Source of the DNA: Microbulbifer sp. HZ11
Lineage (GTDB): Bacteria; Pseudomonadota; Gammaproteobacteria; Pseudomonadales; Cellvibrionaceae
Assembly (NCBI RefSeq): GCF_000708675.1
Contig: NZ_JELR01000002.1
Coordinates: 1,442,228-1,506,227, forward strand
Direction of reading: 5' to 3'
DNA: 64,000 nt
How positions within the stretch are numbered: the stretch's first letter is position 1; each line of letters begins with the position of its first letter. Of the stretch, positions 13,463 to 22,283 are shown in pieces. A model generated the notes under the pieces. It worked only from the letters and a program-made list of their open reading frames with translations, had not been told where the DNA came from and did no database searches. A program made the position numbers and the translations under genes.

Positions 13463-13758
13463 CTGGGCTCCCTGGGTAATTGGGGTTGCGGGCGTTGAGG
13501 TCGGTCGCGCCCGGGTAGAGCGGCGCCGAATAAAAAACTACCTGCCAAATTACCGAAATATTGCCGCTTGGCAATAAAACTGCGTCGAATGGGAGAAAAC
13601 TCGGGATATCCAGCAGTCGCAGGATTATCGCCTGTAAACCTCCAGGTGATATTCGCAGTAATACAGGGGTTTGGCGCGGGTCCTGACCTGGAATTGCGCT
13701 GACTAAACTGGGTTATATGGGGGCTGCAACGGCGCACACAGACAATTCGGAACCCCCA

Positions 13759-14127
13759 ATGAGTCATTACAAGCACCGCGACCGTCCCAAGAGTGATCGC
13801 CAGATTCTCTCGGAGCAAATGGACGAGAGCCTGCAGGAATATAACCGCAATAACCGGTCACTGTTGCTCTCTTCAATCGGAGCGGGCATGGAGATTGGCT
13901 TCAGTGTGTTTCTCATCGCGGCGTTCTACAGCCACCTTCACGCCGGTATATCTCATCAGCTGATGTATCTGTTGGCAGCAATGAGCTATCCCGTGGGTTT
14001 CATGCTGGTGGTTATTGGAATGCTTGATGTACTCCAGTTTCTCGCCATCGCAACCGCCGGCAATATCATCGGCGGTTCGGTATTTGTTGGACGGGTCAAG
14101 TACAGCTCCATTCGCAATAGCCATTGA
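13759..14127 (+). pseudogene. Internally deleted formate/nitrite transporter (FNT) family gene
   Basis: The 122-residue frame reads like the two ends of an FNT-family channel (YfdC-like, normally about 270-300 aa). The N-terminal part DRQILSEQMDESLQEYNRNNRSLLLSSIGAGMEIGFSVFLIAA and the helix YPVGFMLVVIG resemble the family start; the segment QFLAIATAGNIIGGSVFVGRVKYSSIRNS resembles its last helix. The middle, including the conserved LFTEHT region and about four helices, is missing, with the ends joined in frame near 14020. It is most likely a degenerate remnant. I chose ATG 13759; an in-frame ATG at 13717 is also possible. Family comparison is from memory. Confidence 0.6.
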
Positions 14128-14161
14128 GCCGATTGGCGACCGGCCGAGTGCCTGTGCCGGG

Positions 14162-14190
14162 TTGCGATAAGCTGTGCAACTCGGGACAAT
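14162..14190 (+). promoter_or_regulatory. Possible sigma-70 promoter for glmU
   Basis: TTGCGA, 17-nt spacer, GACAAT: each hexamer matches the consensus at 4 of 6 positions, 43 nt before the glmU start. Not strong. Confidence 0.35.
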
Positions 14191-14232
14191 CCGGGCCCGA
14201 TCAAAAGAACTGTCACTCCTTCAGGTAATCTC

Positions 14233-15594
14233 ATGACCATCGATGTCGTTATCCTCGCCGCCGGCAAAGGCACCCGCATGCGCTCCGATCTACCCAAAGT
14301 ACTGCATCCCATCGGTGGAGTGCCCATGCTGGGGCGGGTGATCAACGCCGCGAAAGGTTTGGGGGATGTATCGATTACCGTGGTGATCGGCCACGGTGCC
14401 GAGCTGGTGCGTGAGCGATTTGCCGACAGCGGCGTGCAGTTTGTGGAGCAGACCGAACAGCTGGGCACCGGCCACGCGGTGGCCCAGGCCATACCGAATT
14501 TCCGCGAAGGCGCCACGGTGCTGGTGCTTTACGGCGACGTCCCTCTGGTAAAAACCGCAACCCTGCAGGATCTGCTACAGGCATCGGAAAATGGCCCCGC
14601 CCTGCTGTCGGTAGTGATGGATGATCCCAAGGGCTACGGCCGCATCGTGCGCGACTCGCTCAACGCGGTTCAGGCGATTGTGGAAGAAAAGGACGCCGAC
14701 AACGCCATCCGCACCATCCGCGAGATCAATACCGGCATCCTCGCCGCACCGGGCAATTTGCTGGCCCAGTGGCTGCCGGAGCTCTCGAACGACAATGCCC
14801 AGGGTGAGTACTACCTTACCGATGTGATCGCGCGCTCGGTCAGCGAGAACATCGCCATTACCGGCGTGATCGCCGACGATCCCTTTGAGGTGGCCGGCGT
14901 CAACAGCCGCGCCCAACAGGCGGAACTGGAGCGCGCGCTGCAGGCGGACACTGCCAATGCGCTGATGACTGCCGGCGTCACCCTGCTGGATCCCGCTCGT
15001 ATTGATGTGCGTGGCAATCTCACCTGCGGCGCTGACGTCTCCATCGATATCAACTGTATTTTCGACGGCGAAGTATCCCTCGGCGACAACGTGCAGATCG
15101 GCCCGAATTGTCTGCTGAAAAACTGCCAGCTGGCCGCGGGCACAGTGGTAGAAGCCAACTCCATTATCGAAGACGCCATCGTCGGCGAAACCTGCACCAT
15201 CGGCCCCTTTGCACGCCTGCGCCCGGGCACTGAGCTGGCTAATGGTGCAAAGGTGGGCAACTTCGTCGAAACCAAAAAGGCCAGGATCGGCCTTGGCAGC
15301 AAGGTAAACCACCTCTCCTATATCGGAGATGCGGAAGTGGGCGAAGGCGTGAACATTGGCGCCGGCACAATCACCTGTAACTACGATGGCGTGAACAAGT
15401 CCAAAACCGTAATCGGCGACGGCGCCTTTATTGGCTCCAACTCTGCGCTGGTTGCCCCGGTAGAAATCGGCGCCGGCGCGACCATTGGTGCTGGCTCAAC
15501 CATCACCCACGAAGTGAGTGCTGACGAACTGGCTGTAGCCCGTGGGAAGCAGCGCAATATCAGTGGTTGGCAACGGCCTACGAAAAAAAGTTAA
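14233..15594 (+). CDS. glmU: Bifunctional UDP-N-acetylglucosamine pyrophosphorylase / glucosamine-1-phosphate N-acetyltransferase
   Basis: Catalyses the last two steps to UDP-GlcNAc for peptidoglycan and LPS. 453 residues. The N-terminal uridyltransferase domain carries [24 protein letters not shown]; the C-terminal left-handed beta-helix holds hexapeptide repeats ([29 protein letters not shown]) and the catalytic region [28 protein letters not shown]. Downstream glmR and glmS complete the amino-sugar locus known from Pseudomonas, but here a three-gene dehydrogenase cassette separates glmU from them. Confidence 0.98.
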   Translation: MTIDVVILAAGKGTRMRSDLPKVLHPIGGVPMLGRVINAAKGLGDVSITVVIGHGAELVRERFADSGVQFVEQTEQLGTGHAVAQAIPNFREGATVLVLYGDVPLVKTATLQDLLQASENGPALLSVVMDDPKGYGRIVRDSLNAVQAIVEEKDADNAIRTIREINTGILAAPGNLLAQWLPELSNDNAQGEYYLTDVIARSVSENIAITGVIADDPFEVAGVNSRAQQAELERALQADTANALMTAGVTLLDPARIDVRGNLTCGADVSIDINCIFDGEVSLGDNVQIGPNCLLKNCQLAAGTVVEANSIIEDAIVGETCTIGPFARLRPGTELANGAKVGNFVETKKARIGLGSKVNHLSYIGDAEVGEGVNIGAGTITCNYDGVNKSKTVIGDGAFIGSNSALVAPVEIGAGATIGAGSTITHEVSADELAVARGKQRNISGWQRPTKKS

Positions 15595-15630
15595 GCCCGC
15601 AGAATGGTGCTCTGAAGCTGGCCCGGTGGC

Positions 15631-15741
15631 GGTGGATCACTGGGTGCGGCTTTTCAGGACCGCTGTGAACCCATCCCTGGGCGCTGCGGCGCAAACATCC
15701 TGTTAGCGACGCTCCTGAAAAGCCGCACCCAGCACTCCACC
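15631..15741 (-). repeat. Structured palindromic element, copy A
   Basis: Outer stem GGTGGA/TCCACC (15631-15636/15736-15741), 3x3 internal loop, perfect 20-bp inner stem CTGGGTGCGGCTTTTCAGGA (15640-15659) with its exact complement at 15713-15732. On the minus strand the interior reads as a weaker hairpin with loop AGGAT and then the core CCCAGGGATGGGTTCACAGC. The core (15660-15691) is the exact reverse complement of the core of copy B. It lies 36 nt after glmU and could also stop or protect that transcript. Confidence 0.9.
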
Positions 15742-15810
15742 TTCTTTCGAACCCAATTCACTTCGTAAGAACTTTCCTGGTCCACTAACGAAGTCCATGG
15801 GTCATGAGAA

Positions 15811-15921
15811 GGCAAAGTGCCGGGTATTCGTTTTCGAAAGCGTCGGCGACAGGACGTCGCCGCCGCAGCGCCCAGGGATGGGTTCACAGCGGTTTCGAAA
15901 ACGAATACCCGGTGATTTGCC
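15811..15921 (+). repeat. Structured palindromic element, copy B
   Basis: Outer stem GGCAAA/TTTGCC (15811-15816/15916-15921), 3x3 internal loop, perfect 20-bp inner stem CCGGGTATTCGTTTTCGAAA (15820-15839) with its complement at 15893-15912. Interior hairpin GGCGAC-AGGAC-GTCGCC (15845-15861), then the core CCCAGGGATGGGTTCACAGC. Same length (111 nt) and layout as copy A but in opposite orientation, 69 nt away. The rest of the glmU-E1 alpha gap (15742-15810, 15922-16014) shows no gene. Confidence 0.9.
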
Positions 15922-16014
15922 GCCACGGCCGAAGAATAAAACGAACCCCACAACCCAAAGACCCCGAAAACCCCCAACTACACTAAAAGCATCGGAATCC
16001 AAGGAACCCCGCCG

Positions 16015-17133
16015 ATGCATAAACCTCGCCTGCAGCTCCAGGCTTCCTTCGATATCGCCTATCTCCAGTACCTGGACAAACAGGGCCGGGAGACACAGCC
16101 CCTGCCCGAGTTCGCCACCCCCGACTGGCTCACCCACTGCCACCGCCAAATGCAGCTGGCCCGGCTGGTGGATGATCGCGCGGTAAAACTGCAGCGCACC
16201 GGCCGCCTCGGCACTTATCCCTCCACCCTCGGCCAGGAAGCCATCGGCATCGCCACCGGCAATGCGCTGATGGCCGAAGACGTCTACTGCCCCTACTACC
16301 GGGAAACCGGCGCCCTGCTTGAGCGAGGTGTGGAAATCGAAGAAATCCTCGCCAACTGGGGCGGCGACGAGCGTGGGCAGAATTTCCAGCACGCGCCGAA
16401 GGATCTGCCCATCTGCGTACCCATCGCCACCCAGATGCTGCACGGGGCCGGTGTGGCCTTTGCCCTGAAATATCGCCACCAGCAGCAGGGCATTCCTCTA
16501 CAGGTAGCGGTTGCCAGCTCCGGCGAAGGCGCCACTTCCAAGGGGGACTTCTACGAGGCCATGAACCTCGCCGGGGTGTGGAAGCTGCCCATGGTGTTTG
16601 TGGTGAACAACAACCAATGGGCCATATCAGTGCCGCGCGCCGCGCAAACCGGTACCCAGACCATCGCCCAGAAAGCCATCGCCGCCGGTATCCCGGCGCT
16701 GCAAGTGGATGGCAATGATGCGGTGGCCGTGGCCTGGGCGGTGCGGGACGCAATGCAGCGGGCGCGGCAAGGGGAAGGTCCGGCGCTGATTGAGGCCATC
16801 AGTTACCGACTCTGCGACCACACCACCGCCGATGACGCCAGCCGCTACCGCGGTGCCGAAGAGCTGGAGCAGGCCTGGCAGTGGGAACCGATCAAACGGC
16901 TGGATACCTATTTACGGGATCAGGGCCTGTGGAGCGATGCCAAGCAGCAGGACCTAGACCGCGAGCTGGCGCAGATTATGGAAGCGGCGCTGAATAACTG
17001 GGAATCCCGCGCGCCGGAACCGGTGACCGCCATCTTCGATCATCTCTACGCGCAATTGCCGGAAGGGCTGTACGAGCAGTACGACCAGTTGCGTGACGAA
17101 CAGCAGGGCACGGTGATTGGGGGAAAGGGTTAG
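16015..17133 (+). CDS. 2-oxo-acid (pyruvate or branched-chain) dehydrogenase E1 component, alpha subunit
   Basis: Thiamine-diphosphate-dependent decarboxylase subunit. 372 residues, normal for E1 alpha. The ThDP/Mg region is GEGATSKGDFYEAMNLAGVWKLPMVFVVNNNQWAIS (about 165-202), and the phosphorylation-loop equivalent SYRLCDHTTADDASRYR follows. The family includes PDH, branched-chain (BkdA1) and acetoin (AcoA) enzymes; the sequence alone does not settle the substrate, though the N-terminal layout is closest to PDH/BCKDH types. ATG start after AAGGAA. The E1 beta gene begins immediately at its stop. Confidence 0.88.
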   Translation: MHKPRLQLQASFDIAYLQYLDKQGRETQPLPEFATPDWLTHCHRQMQLARLVDDRAVKLQRTGRLGTYPSTLGQEAIGIATGNALMAEDVYCPYYRETGALLERGVEIEEILANWGGDERGQNFQHAPKDLPICVPIATQMLHGAGVAFALKYRHQQQGIPLQVAVASSGEGATSKGDFYEAMNLAGVWKLPMVFVVNNNQWAISVPRAAQTGTQTIAQKAIAAGIPALQVDGNDAVAVAWAVRDAMQRARQGEGPALIEAISYRLCDHTTADDASRYRGAEELEQAWQWEPIKRLDTYLRDQGLWSDAKQQDLDRELAQIMEAALNNWESRAPEPVTAIFDHLYAQLPEGLYEQYDQLRDEQQGTVIGGKG

Positions 17134-18177
17134 ATGGCGGAACAAAACAGTGCGATCACCCTGGTGGAAGCGGTCACCCAAGCGCTGGCCTACGAGCTCA
17201 AAAATAACCCGGAAGTGGTGGTATTCGGGCAGGATATTGGTGCGAACGGCGGCGTATTCCGGGCAACGGACGGACTGCAGAAAACCTTCGGTGCAGACCG
17301 GGTGCTGGACACCCCACTGGCCGAAACCATGATCGCCGGCATTGCCGTGGGCATGGCCACCCAGGGACTTCGCCCAGTGGCCGAGTTCCAGTTTATGGGC
17401 TTTATCTACCCCGGCCTCGATCACATCCTCAGCCACGCCGCGCGCATGCGCAATCGCACTCGCGGCCGCCTTAGCTGTCCCATCGTCTACCGCGCGCCCT
17501 ACGGCGGCGGCATTCACGCGCCGGAACATCACAGTGAAAGTACCGAGGCGATTTTTGCGCATATTCCCGGTCTGCGGGTGGTGGTGCCCTCGTCTCCCGC
17601 GCGGGCCTATGGCCTGTTGCTGGCGGCCATCCGCGATCCAGACCCAGTGATCTTTCTCGAACCCAAGCGCATCTACCGCGCGGCCAGACAGCCGGTACCG
17701 GACGACGGCGAGGCCCTGCCCTTGGATCGCGCTTTTGTCCTGCGCGAGGGCAGTGATCTCACCCTGGTGGCCTGGGGCGCAAGCGTCCGCGAGACTCTCG
17801 CTGCCGCTGAACAGTTGGCTCGCGACGGCATAGAGGCGGAAGTCATCGACCCCTCCACGCTGAAACCGCTGGATATCCACACCATCATCGACTCCCTGGA
17901 GAAAACCCGCCGCTGCGTGGTGGTCCACGAAGCCGCGCGCTTTGGTGGTCTGGGGGCGGAGATCGCTGCACAAATTCAGGAATACGCCTTCGACCTGCTT
18001 GATGCACCGGTGCAGCGGGTTACCGGATACGACACGGTGATGCCGTACTACCAGCTGGAAAATGCCTATCTGCCCGGCGTCGAGCGCATCCTGGCGGGCG
18101 CCCGCTCTGCGCTCGGCTATGTCCGTGATGGGGTTCGTGACGGTGTTCGCGCAACCGGAGCGGAGGGAGGCCGATGA
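17134..18177 (+). CDS. 2-oxo-acid dehydrogenase E1 component, beta subunit
   Basis: 347 residues; pairs with E1 alpha as an alpha2beta2 tetramer. Family markers are VFGQDIGANGGVFRATDGL, DTPLAETMIAGIAVGMATQGLRPVAEFQFMGF, the PYGGGIHAPEHHSES loop and a C-terminal transketolase domain (VIDPSTLKPLDIHTI). The C-terminus carries a small internal repeat (RDGVRDGV). No gap to the alpha gene and a 4-nt ATGA overlap with E2, so the three are translationally coupled. Confidence 0.9.
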   Translation: MAEQNSAITLVEAVTQALAYELKNNPEVVVFGQDIGANGGVFRATDGLQKTFGADRVLDTPLAETMIAGIAVGMATQGLRPVAEFQFMGFIYPGLDHILSHAARMRNRTRGRLSCPIVYRAPYGGGIHAPEHHSESTEAIFAHIPGLRVVVPSSPARAYGLLLAAIRDPDPVIFLEPKRIYRAARQPVPDDGEALPLDRAFVLREGSDLTLVAWGASVRETLAAAEQLARDGIEAEVIDPSTLKPLDIHTIIDSLEKTRRCVVVHEAARFGGLGAEIAAQIQEYAFDLLDAPVQRVTGYDTVMPYYQLENAYLPGVERILAGARSALGYVRDGVRDGVRATGAEGGR

Positions 18178-19367
18178 AGATCTTCAAGCTCCCCGACCTG
18201 GGTGAAGGCCTGCCGGATGCGGTGATTCGCGAATGGCATGTGGACGAGGGTGACAGCGTCAAAGCGGATCAGACCCTGGTGACCGTGGAAACCGCCAAAG
18301 CACTGGTAGAGGTTCCCTCCCCCTATTCCGGCACAGTGGAAATCCTGTTTGCCGCGGAAGGCGAGACACTGGAAACCGGCCAGCCGCTGATCGGATTTGC
18401 CGGTGCGGAGCCGGGTTCAGCGCCAGAGCCGGAAAGCAAACCTGCAAGTGAACTCAACAGCGACAGCGGCACCGTGGTGGGCAAGATTGAACAGGGCAGC
18501 GAGGCTCTGGCTGTAGAACAGCGCCCCATCGCCAACCGCCCCCGCTGCGCCACCCCGGCGATCCGCGCCCTCGCCCGCCGGCTCAAGGTTGATCTGGCCG
18601 ATCTGCATCCGTCCGGCGCCCGTTTCAGCGAAGCGGAAGTGCGCGCCGCAGCGCGCGGAGAAAACCTGCCGCGCTGGAGCGAAAAACCGGAGAAAAGCGA
18701 CGAAACCGTCGTTAAAGAGTGCAAAAAATCCCCAACCGAATCCAGTGAAATGGCCCCCGCTCGCCGCGCTATGCTGCTGGCCATGAACCGCGCCCGCGAC
18801 CAAGTCTGCCCCATGACCCTGTTCGACGAGGTGGATATATCCGACTGGCCCAAAGGCACCAGCGCCACCCTGCGCCTGCTCAAAGCCATCGCGCTCGCTG
18901 CTGCGGACGAGCCAAACCTCAATGCCCACTTTGAAAACGACGTGTTGGAGCCGAAATCTCCGGTCAACGTAGGTCTGGCGGTGGACGCCCCCAAGGGCCT
19001 GTTCGTGCCGGTGATCAAAGACGTCGGCGCCCTAGGTGAAGAGAAATTGCTGGAAACCATCGCCCGCTTCAAACAGCAGGCCAATGAAGGTGCCATCCCG
19101 CAGCAGGATCTACAGGGCGCCACCATCCACCTCTCCAATTTTGGCAGTCTGGCGGGCCGCTTCGCCACCCCGGTGGTGGTGCCGCCACTGGTGTGTATCG
19201 TCGGCGCCGGCCGCGCTCACAAGGCGGTACTGCCCCACAAAGGGAAGGCCCGGGTGCGCAAACTGTTGCCCCTGTCGATAACCGCCGACCATCGCGCGGT
19301 TACCGGCGGTGAACTGGCCAGATTCCTGAAAGCCGTAAAAGCCCACCTCAGCAAAAGTCAGGTGTGA
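18174..19367 (+). CDS. 2-oxo-acid dehydrogenase E2 (dihydrolipoyl acyltransferase)
   Basis: Core acyltransferase of the complex, 397 residues. One lipoyl domain (1-78) with the modified lysine Lys42 in VETAKALVE, a linker, a peripheral-subunit-binding domain (CATPAIRALARRLKVDLADLHP, about 123-160), and the catalytic domain (about 195-397). The active-site motif reads DHRAVTGGE: His is kept, but the Asp usual in HRxxDG is Thr, a variant I recall from other single-lipoyl E2s. No E3 (lipoamide dehydrogenase) gene lies nearby, so E3 must come from elsewhere. Confidence 0.9.
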   Translation: MKIFKLPDLGEGLPDAVIREWHVDEGDSVKADQTLVTVETAKALVEVPSPYSGTVEILFAAEGETLETGQPLIGFAGAEPGSAPEPESKPASELNSDSGTVVGKIEQGSEALAVEQRPIANRPRCATPAIRALARRLKVDLADLHPSGARFSEAEVRAAARGENLPRWSEKPEKSDETVVKECKKSPTESSEMAPARRAMLLAMNRARDQVCPMTLFDEVDISDWPKGTSATLRLLKAIALAAADEPNLNAHFENDVLEPKSPVNVGLAVDAPKGLFVPVIKDVGALGEEKLLETIARFKQQANEGAIPQQDLQGATIHLSNFGSLAGRFATPVVVPPLVCIVGAGRAHKAVLPHKGKARVRKLLPLSITADHRAVTGGELARFLKAVKAHLSKSQV

Positions 19368-19372
19368 ACTTC

Positions 19373-19410
19373 AGTTTCGGTTTGCTATGCTTAACTTACG
19401 AAACGAAACT
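19373..19410 (+). promoter_or_regulatory. Putative DeoR-family operator upstream of glmR
   Basis: AGTTTCG (19373-19379) and CGAAACT (19404-19410) form an inverted repeat, and the right half contains ACGAAACGAAAC, the TTTCG-type direct repeat typical of DeoR/AgaR/GlpR operators. It sits 23 nt before the regulator start, which suggests autoregulation. Inferred, no direct proof. Confidence 0.5.
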
Positions 19411-19433
19411 TAAGCGAGCATGTCCAAACGCTC

Positions 19434-20192
19434 ATGTCCAAGCGTAATACCCAACAGCGCCGCCACCAGATACTCAGCCAGATCAACGAAGCCGGTGAAG
19501 CCAGTGTCGAAGAACTGGCGCGCCAGTTCGAAACCTCCGAAGTTACGATCCGAAAGGATCTGGCGGCCATGGAAGACAACGGCCTGCTGCTGCGCCGCCA
19601 CGGCGGCGCCATCCCCCTGCCCAGGGAACTGGTGGCCGAAGACCCCCTGTCCCAGACCAAACGCGCCATTGGCCGCGCCGCCGCCGAGCTGATCCGCGAC
19701 CACAACCGCATCGTCATCGACTACGGCCGCACCACTACCGGCCTGATCCCCGAGCTCAACCACAAGCGCGGCCTTGTCGTCATGACCAACTCCCTGCACG
19801 TCGCCAACCAGCTGCGGGAACTGGAAAACGAACCCACCCTGCTGATGACCGGCGGCACCTGGGATCCCCACTTCGAAGCCTTCCAGGGCCAGGTCGCCGA
19901 ACAGGTCCTGCGCGGCTACGACTTCGACCAGGCCTTTATCGGCGCCGACGGTATCGACCTCGAGCGCGGCACCTGCACCTTCAACGAGCAGATCGGCCTG
20001 TCCCGCGTCATGGCCGATGTCGCCCGCGAAGTGGTGGTGATGGCGGAGTCCAGCAAGGTGGGGCGACGGATTCCGAATCTGGAACTGAGCTGGGACATGT
20101 TCGGCACTTTAGTGACCGACAGCGGCATCGAAGACAAGGTTTGTGCACAACTGGAAAGCAGGGGCCTGCGGGTTATCTGTGCTGATGTCTGA
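19434..20192 (+). CDS. glmR: DeoR-family transcriptional regulator of glmS (GlmR-like)
   Basis: 252 residues. N-terminal winged helix-turn-helix with the DeoR signature (RRHQILSQINEAGEASVEELARQFETSEVTIRKDLAAMEDNGLLLRRHGGA, residues 9-60) and a C-terminal DeoRC sugar-phosphate sensor domain (YGRTTTGLIP, IGADGIDLERGTCTFNEQ). In Pseudomonas aeruginosa the DeoR-type gene directly before glmS is GlmR; position supports the same role here. Start: ATG 19434. A near-duplicate ATGTCCAAACG just upstream (19420) starts a different frame and looks like a small local duplication. Confidence 0.8.
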   Translation: MSKRNTQQRRHQILSQINEAGEASVEELARQFETSEVTIRKDLAAMEDNGLLLRRHGGAIPLPRELVAEDPLSQTKRAIGRAAAELIRDHNRIVIDYGRTTTGLIPELNHKRGLVVMTNSLHVANQLRELENEPTLLMTGGTWDPHFEAFQGQVAEQVLRGYDFDQAFIGADGIDLERGTCTFNEQIGLSRVMADVAREVVVMAESSKVGRRIPNLELSWDMFGTLVTDSGIEDKVCAQLESRGLRVICADV

Positions 20193-20229
20193 ACACGAGT
20201 CCGAATAGAAAACTGAAGTTAATCGCGAA

Positions 20230-20356
20230 GGTGGCGATGCCGGGTGGGCCTTTGTGAGACCTTCCGCGAGAGGGACCTCGCGGAAGAGCCCCCATGGATG
20301 GGTTGAGGGGGGACGCCTAGTCCGTGTCTCACAAAGGCCCACCCGGTAGCGCCACC
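20230..20356 (+). repeat. Structured palindromic element, copy C
   Basis: Outer stem GGTGGCG/CGCCACC (20230-20236/20350-20356), 3x3 internal loop (ATG/TAG), perfect 21-bp inner stem 20240-20260/20326-20346 that begins CCGGGTGGGCC. Inside are a perfect 10-bp hairpin CTTCCGCGAG-AGGGAC-CTCGCGGAAG (20261-20286) and the core CCCCCATGGATGGGTT (20290-20305). It occupies most of the glmR-glmS gap. Same architecture as copies A and B with different arm sequences. Confidence 0.9.
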
Positions 20357-20406
20357 GCCACAGGACAAAGATCCGAAGGCAAAAAACAAATACCGAGGTA
20401 AGAAAT

Positions 20407-22236
20407 ATGTGTGGAATCGTAGGTGCCCTGGGCCAACGCAACGTAACCGGAATCCTGCTGGAAGGACTGCGCCGACTGGAATACCGCGGCTATGACTCCG
20501 CCGGTGTGTGTCTCGTCAACGGCGACGGCAAACTGCAACTGCGCAAAACCCAGGGCAAGGTCGCCGACCTGGAATCCGCTCTCGACGACAGCCCCACCGC
20601 CGGTCAGCTCGGTATCGCCCACACCCGCTGGGCCACCCACGGCGTCCCCTCGGATAAAAACTCCCACCCGCACGCCTCCGGCAACTTCGCCCTGGTGCAC
20701 AACGGCATCATCGAAAACTATCAGGAACTGCGTGACGAACTCATCAGCAAAGGCTATGAATTCCAGTCGGAGACCGACACCGAAGTCGTCGTCCATCTGA
20801 TCCACGAGCTCGCCAAAGACAACCGCGACCTGCTGCAGGCCGTCTCCGCCGCCACCGAAAAACTCCACGGCGCCTACGCCCTCGGGGTGGTCTGTTCCAC
20901 CGAACCCGAGCGCCTGGTTTGCGCCCGCCTCGGCAGTCCCCTGGTGATCGGCGTCGGCTATGACGAAAATTTTATCGCCTCCGACCCCATGGCCCTGCAA
21001 CAGGTCACCGACCGCTTTATTTTTCTGGAAGAGGGTGACATTGCCGAAGTCACCCGCGACGGCATCGCCATCTGGGACAAGACTGGCGAAGAGGTCAGCC
21101 GCCCGGTGAACAAACTGCAGGGCGGGCACGACGCCGCCGACAAGGGCCGCTACCGCCACTATATGCAGAAGGAAATTTTCGAGCAGCCTAAAGTGGTCGA
21201 AGCCACCATGGCCGGCCGCATCGGCGAACATTCGGTACTGTCCCAGGCCCTCGGTACCGCCGCCAACGAAATTCTGCCGCAGGTAAAACAGGTACAGATC
21301 GTCGCCTGTGGTACCAGCTACCACGCCGGCCTCGTTGCCCGTTACTGGATCGAAGACTGGGCCGGCGTGCCCTGCTCCGTCGAAGTCGCCAGCGAAATCC
21401 GCTACCGCAAAACCGCCGTGCGCCCGGGCACTCTGTTTGTCACCATCTCCCAGTCCGGCGAAACCGCCGATACCCTCGCCGCACTGCGGCAGGCCAAAGA
21501 GCTCGGCTACCTCGCCTCCATGACCATCTGCAACGTGCCCAACAGCTCGCTGGTGCGCGAATCCGAACTGCACCTGATGACCGAAGCGGGCCCAGAAATC
21601 GGCGTCGCCTCCACCAAAGCCTTCACCACCCAGCTGGTCGCCCTGCAGATATTCTGCATCGCCCTGGCCAAAGCCAACGGCATGAGCGGCGAGCGCGAAG
21701 CGGAATTGATCGACGCACTGCATCAGCTTCCGAAACTGATGGAAAAATTCACCGGCCTCGACGCTCTGGTAAAAGCCACCAGTGAAGCCTTCGCGGAAAA
21801 AAATCACGCACTCTTTTTAGGTCGCGGCGTCGAATACCCCATCGCTCTGGAAGGCGCGCTCAAACTGAAAGAAATTTCCTACATCCACGCCGAAGCCTAC
21901 CCCGCCGGCGAACTCAAACACGGCCCACTGGCACTGGTGGATGCAGACATGCCGGTGATCGTCGTTGCACCGAACGATGAGCTACTGGAAAAACTGAAAT
22001 CCAACCTGCAGGAAGTACGCGCACGGGGCGGCGAACTATTTGTATTCGCCAGCCCGCAATCGGGCTTTAACAGCGAGCCAGGCGTAACCGTAGTGGAAGT
22101 CCCGGAAGCACCGGAAAGCCTATCTCCCATTTTATATACGGTGCCATTGCAATTATTGAGTTACCACGTGGCCCTGCTGAAAGGTACCGACGTGGATCAG
22201 CCGCGAAATCTGGCTAAATCGGTTACGGTGGAATAA
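20407..22236 (+). CDS. glmS: Glutamine-fructose-6-phosphate aminotransferase (isomerizing)
   Basis: First committed enzyme of amino-sugar synthesis: fructose-6-P plus glutamine gives glucosamine-6-P. 609 residues: N-terminal class-II glutaminase with the mature catalytic Cys2 ([13 protein letters not shown]) and HNGIIENY, then two SIS domains ([28 protein letters not shown]) and a C-terminal [15 protein letters not shown] start in TAAGAAATATG. No glmS ribozyme is seen in the leader; the 127-nt palindromic element occupies it instead. Confidence 0.98.
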   Translation: MCGIVGALGQRNVTGILLEGLRRLEYRGYDSAGVCLVNGDGKLQLRKTQGKVADLESALDDSPTAGQLGIAHTRWATHGVPSDKNSHPHASGNFALVHNGIIENYQELRDELISKGYEFQSETDTEVVVHLIHELAKDNRDLLQAVSAATEKLHGAYALGVVCSTEPERLVCARLGSPLVIGVGYDENFIASDPMALQQVTDRFIFLEEGDIAEVTRDGIAIWDKTGEEVSRPVNKLQGGHDAADKGRYRHYMQKEIFEQPKVVEATMAGRIGEHSVLSQALGTAANEILPQVKQVQIVACGTSYHAGLVARYWIEDWAGVPCSVEVASEIRYRKTAVRPGTLFVTISQSGETADTLAALRQAKELGYLASMTICNVPNSSLVRESELHLMTEAGPEIGVASTKAFTTQLVALQIFCIALAKANGMSGEREAELIDALHQLPKLMEKFTGLDALVKATSEAFAEKNHALFLGRGVEYPIALEGALKLKEISYIHAEAYPAGELKHGPLALVDADMPVIVVAPNDELLEKLKSNLQEVRARGGELFVFASPQSGFNSEPGVTVVEVPEAPESLSPILYTVPLQLLSYHVALLKGTDVDQPRNLAKSVTVE

Positions 22237-22257
22237 TTCAAAAATTTATTTCGTGAA

Positions 22258-22283
22258 ATATGGGTCGCTATTGCGGCCCATAT
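22258..22283 (+). terminator. Probable glmS terminator hairpin
   Basis: ATATGGGTCGC, loop TATT, GCGGCCCATAT: an 11-bp stem with one G-T pair 21 nt after glmS, followed by the short T-rich stretch TCGTTTTAC. Confidence 0.6.

Noticed and set aside
20193..20406. glmS ribozyme/riboswitch
   Set aside because: The leader contains the palindromic element, not the glmS ribozyme core; gammaproteobacteria normally lack that ribozyme.
20329..21807. Minus-strand frame across glmS
   Set aside because: Antisense shadow with Gly/Phe/Asp-rich low-complexity translation.
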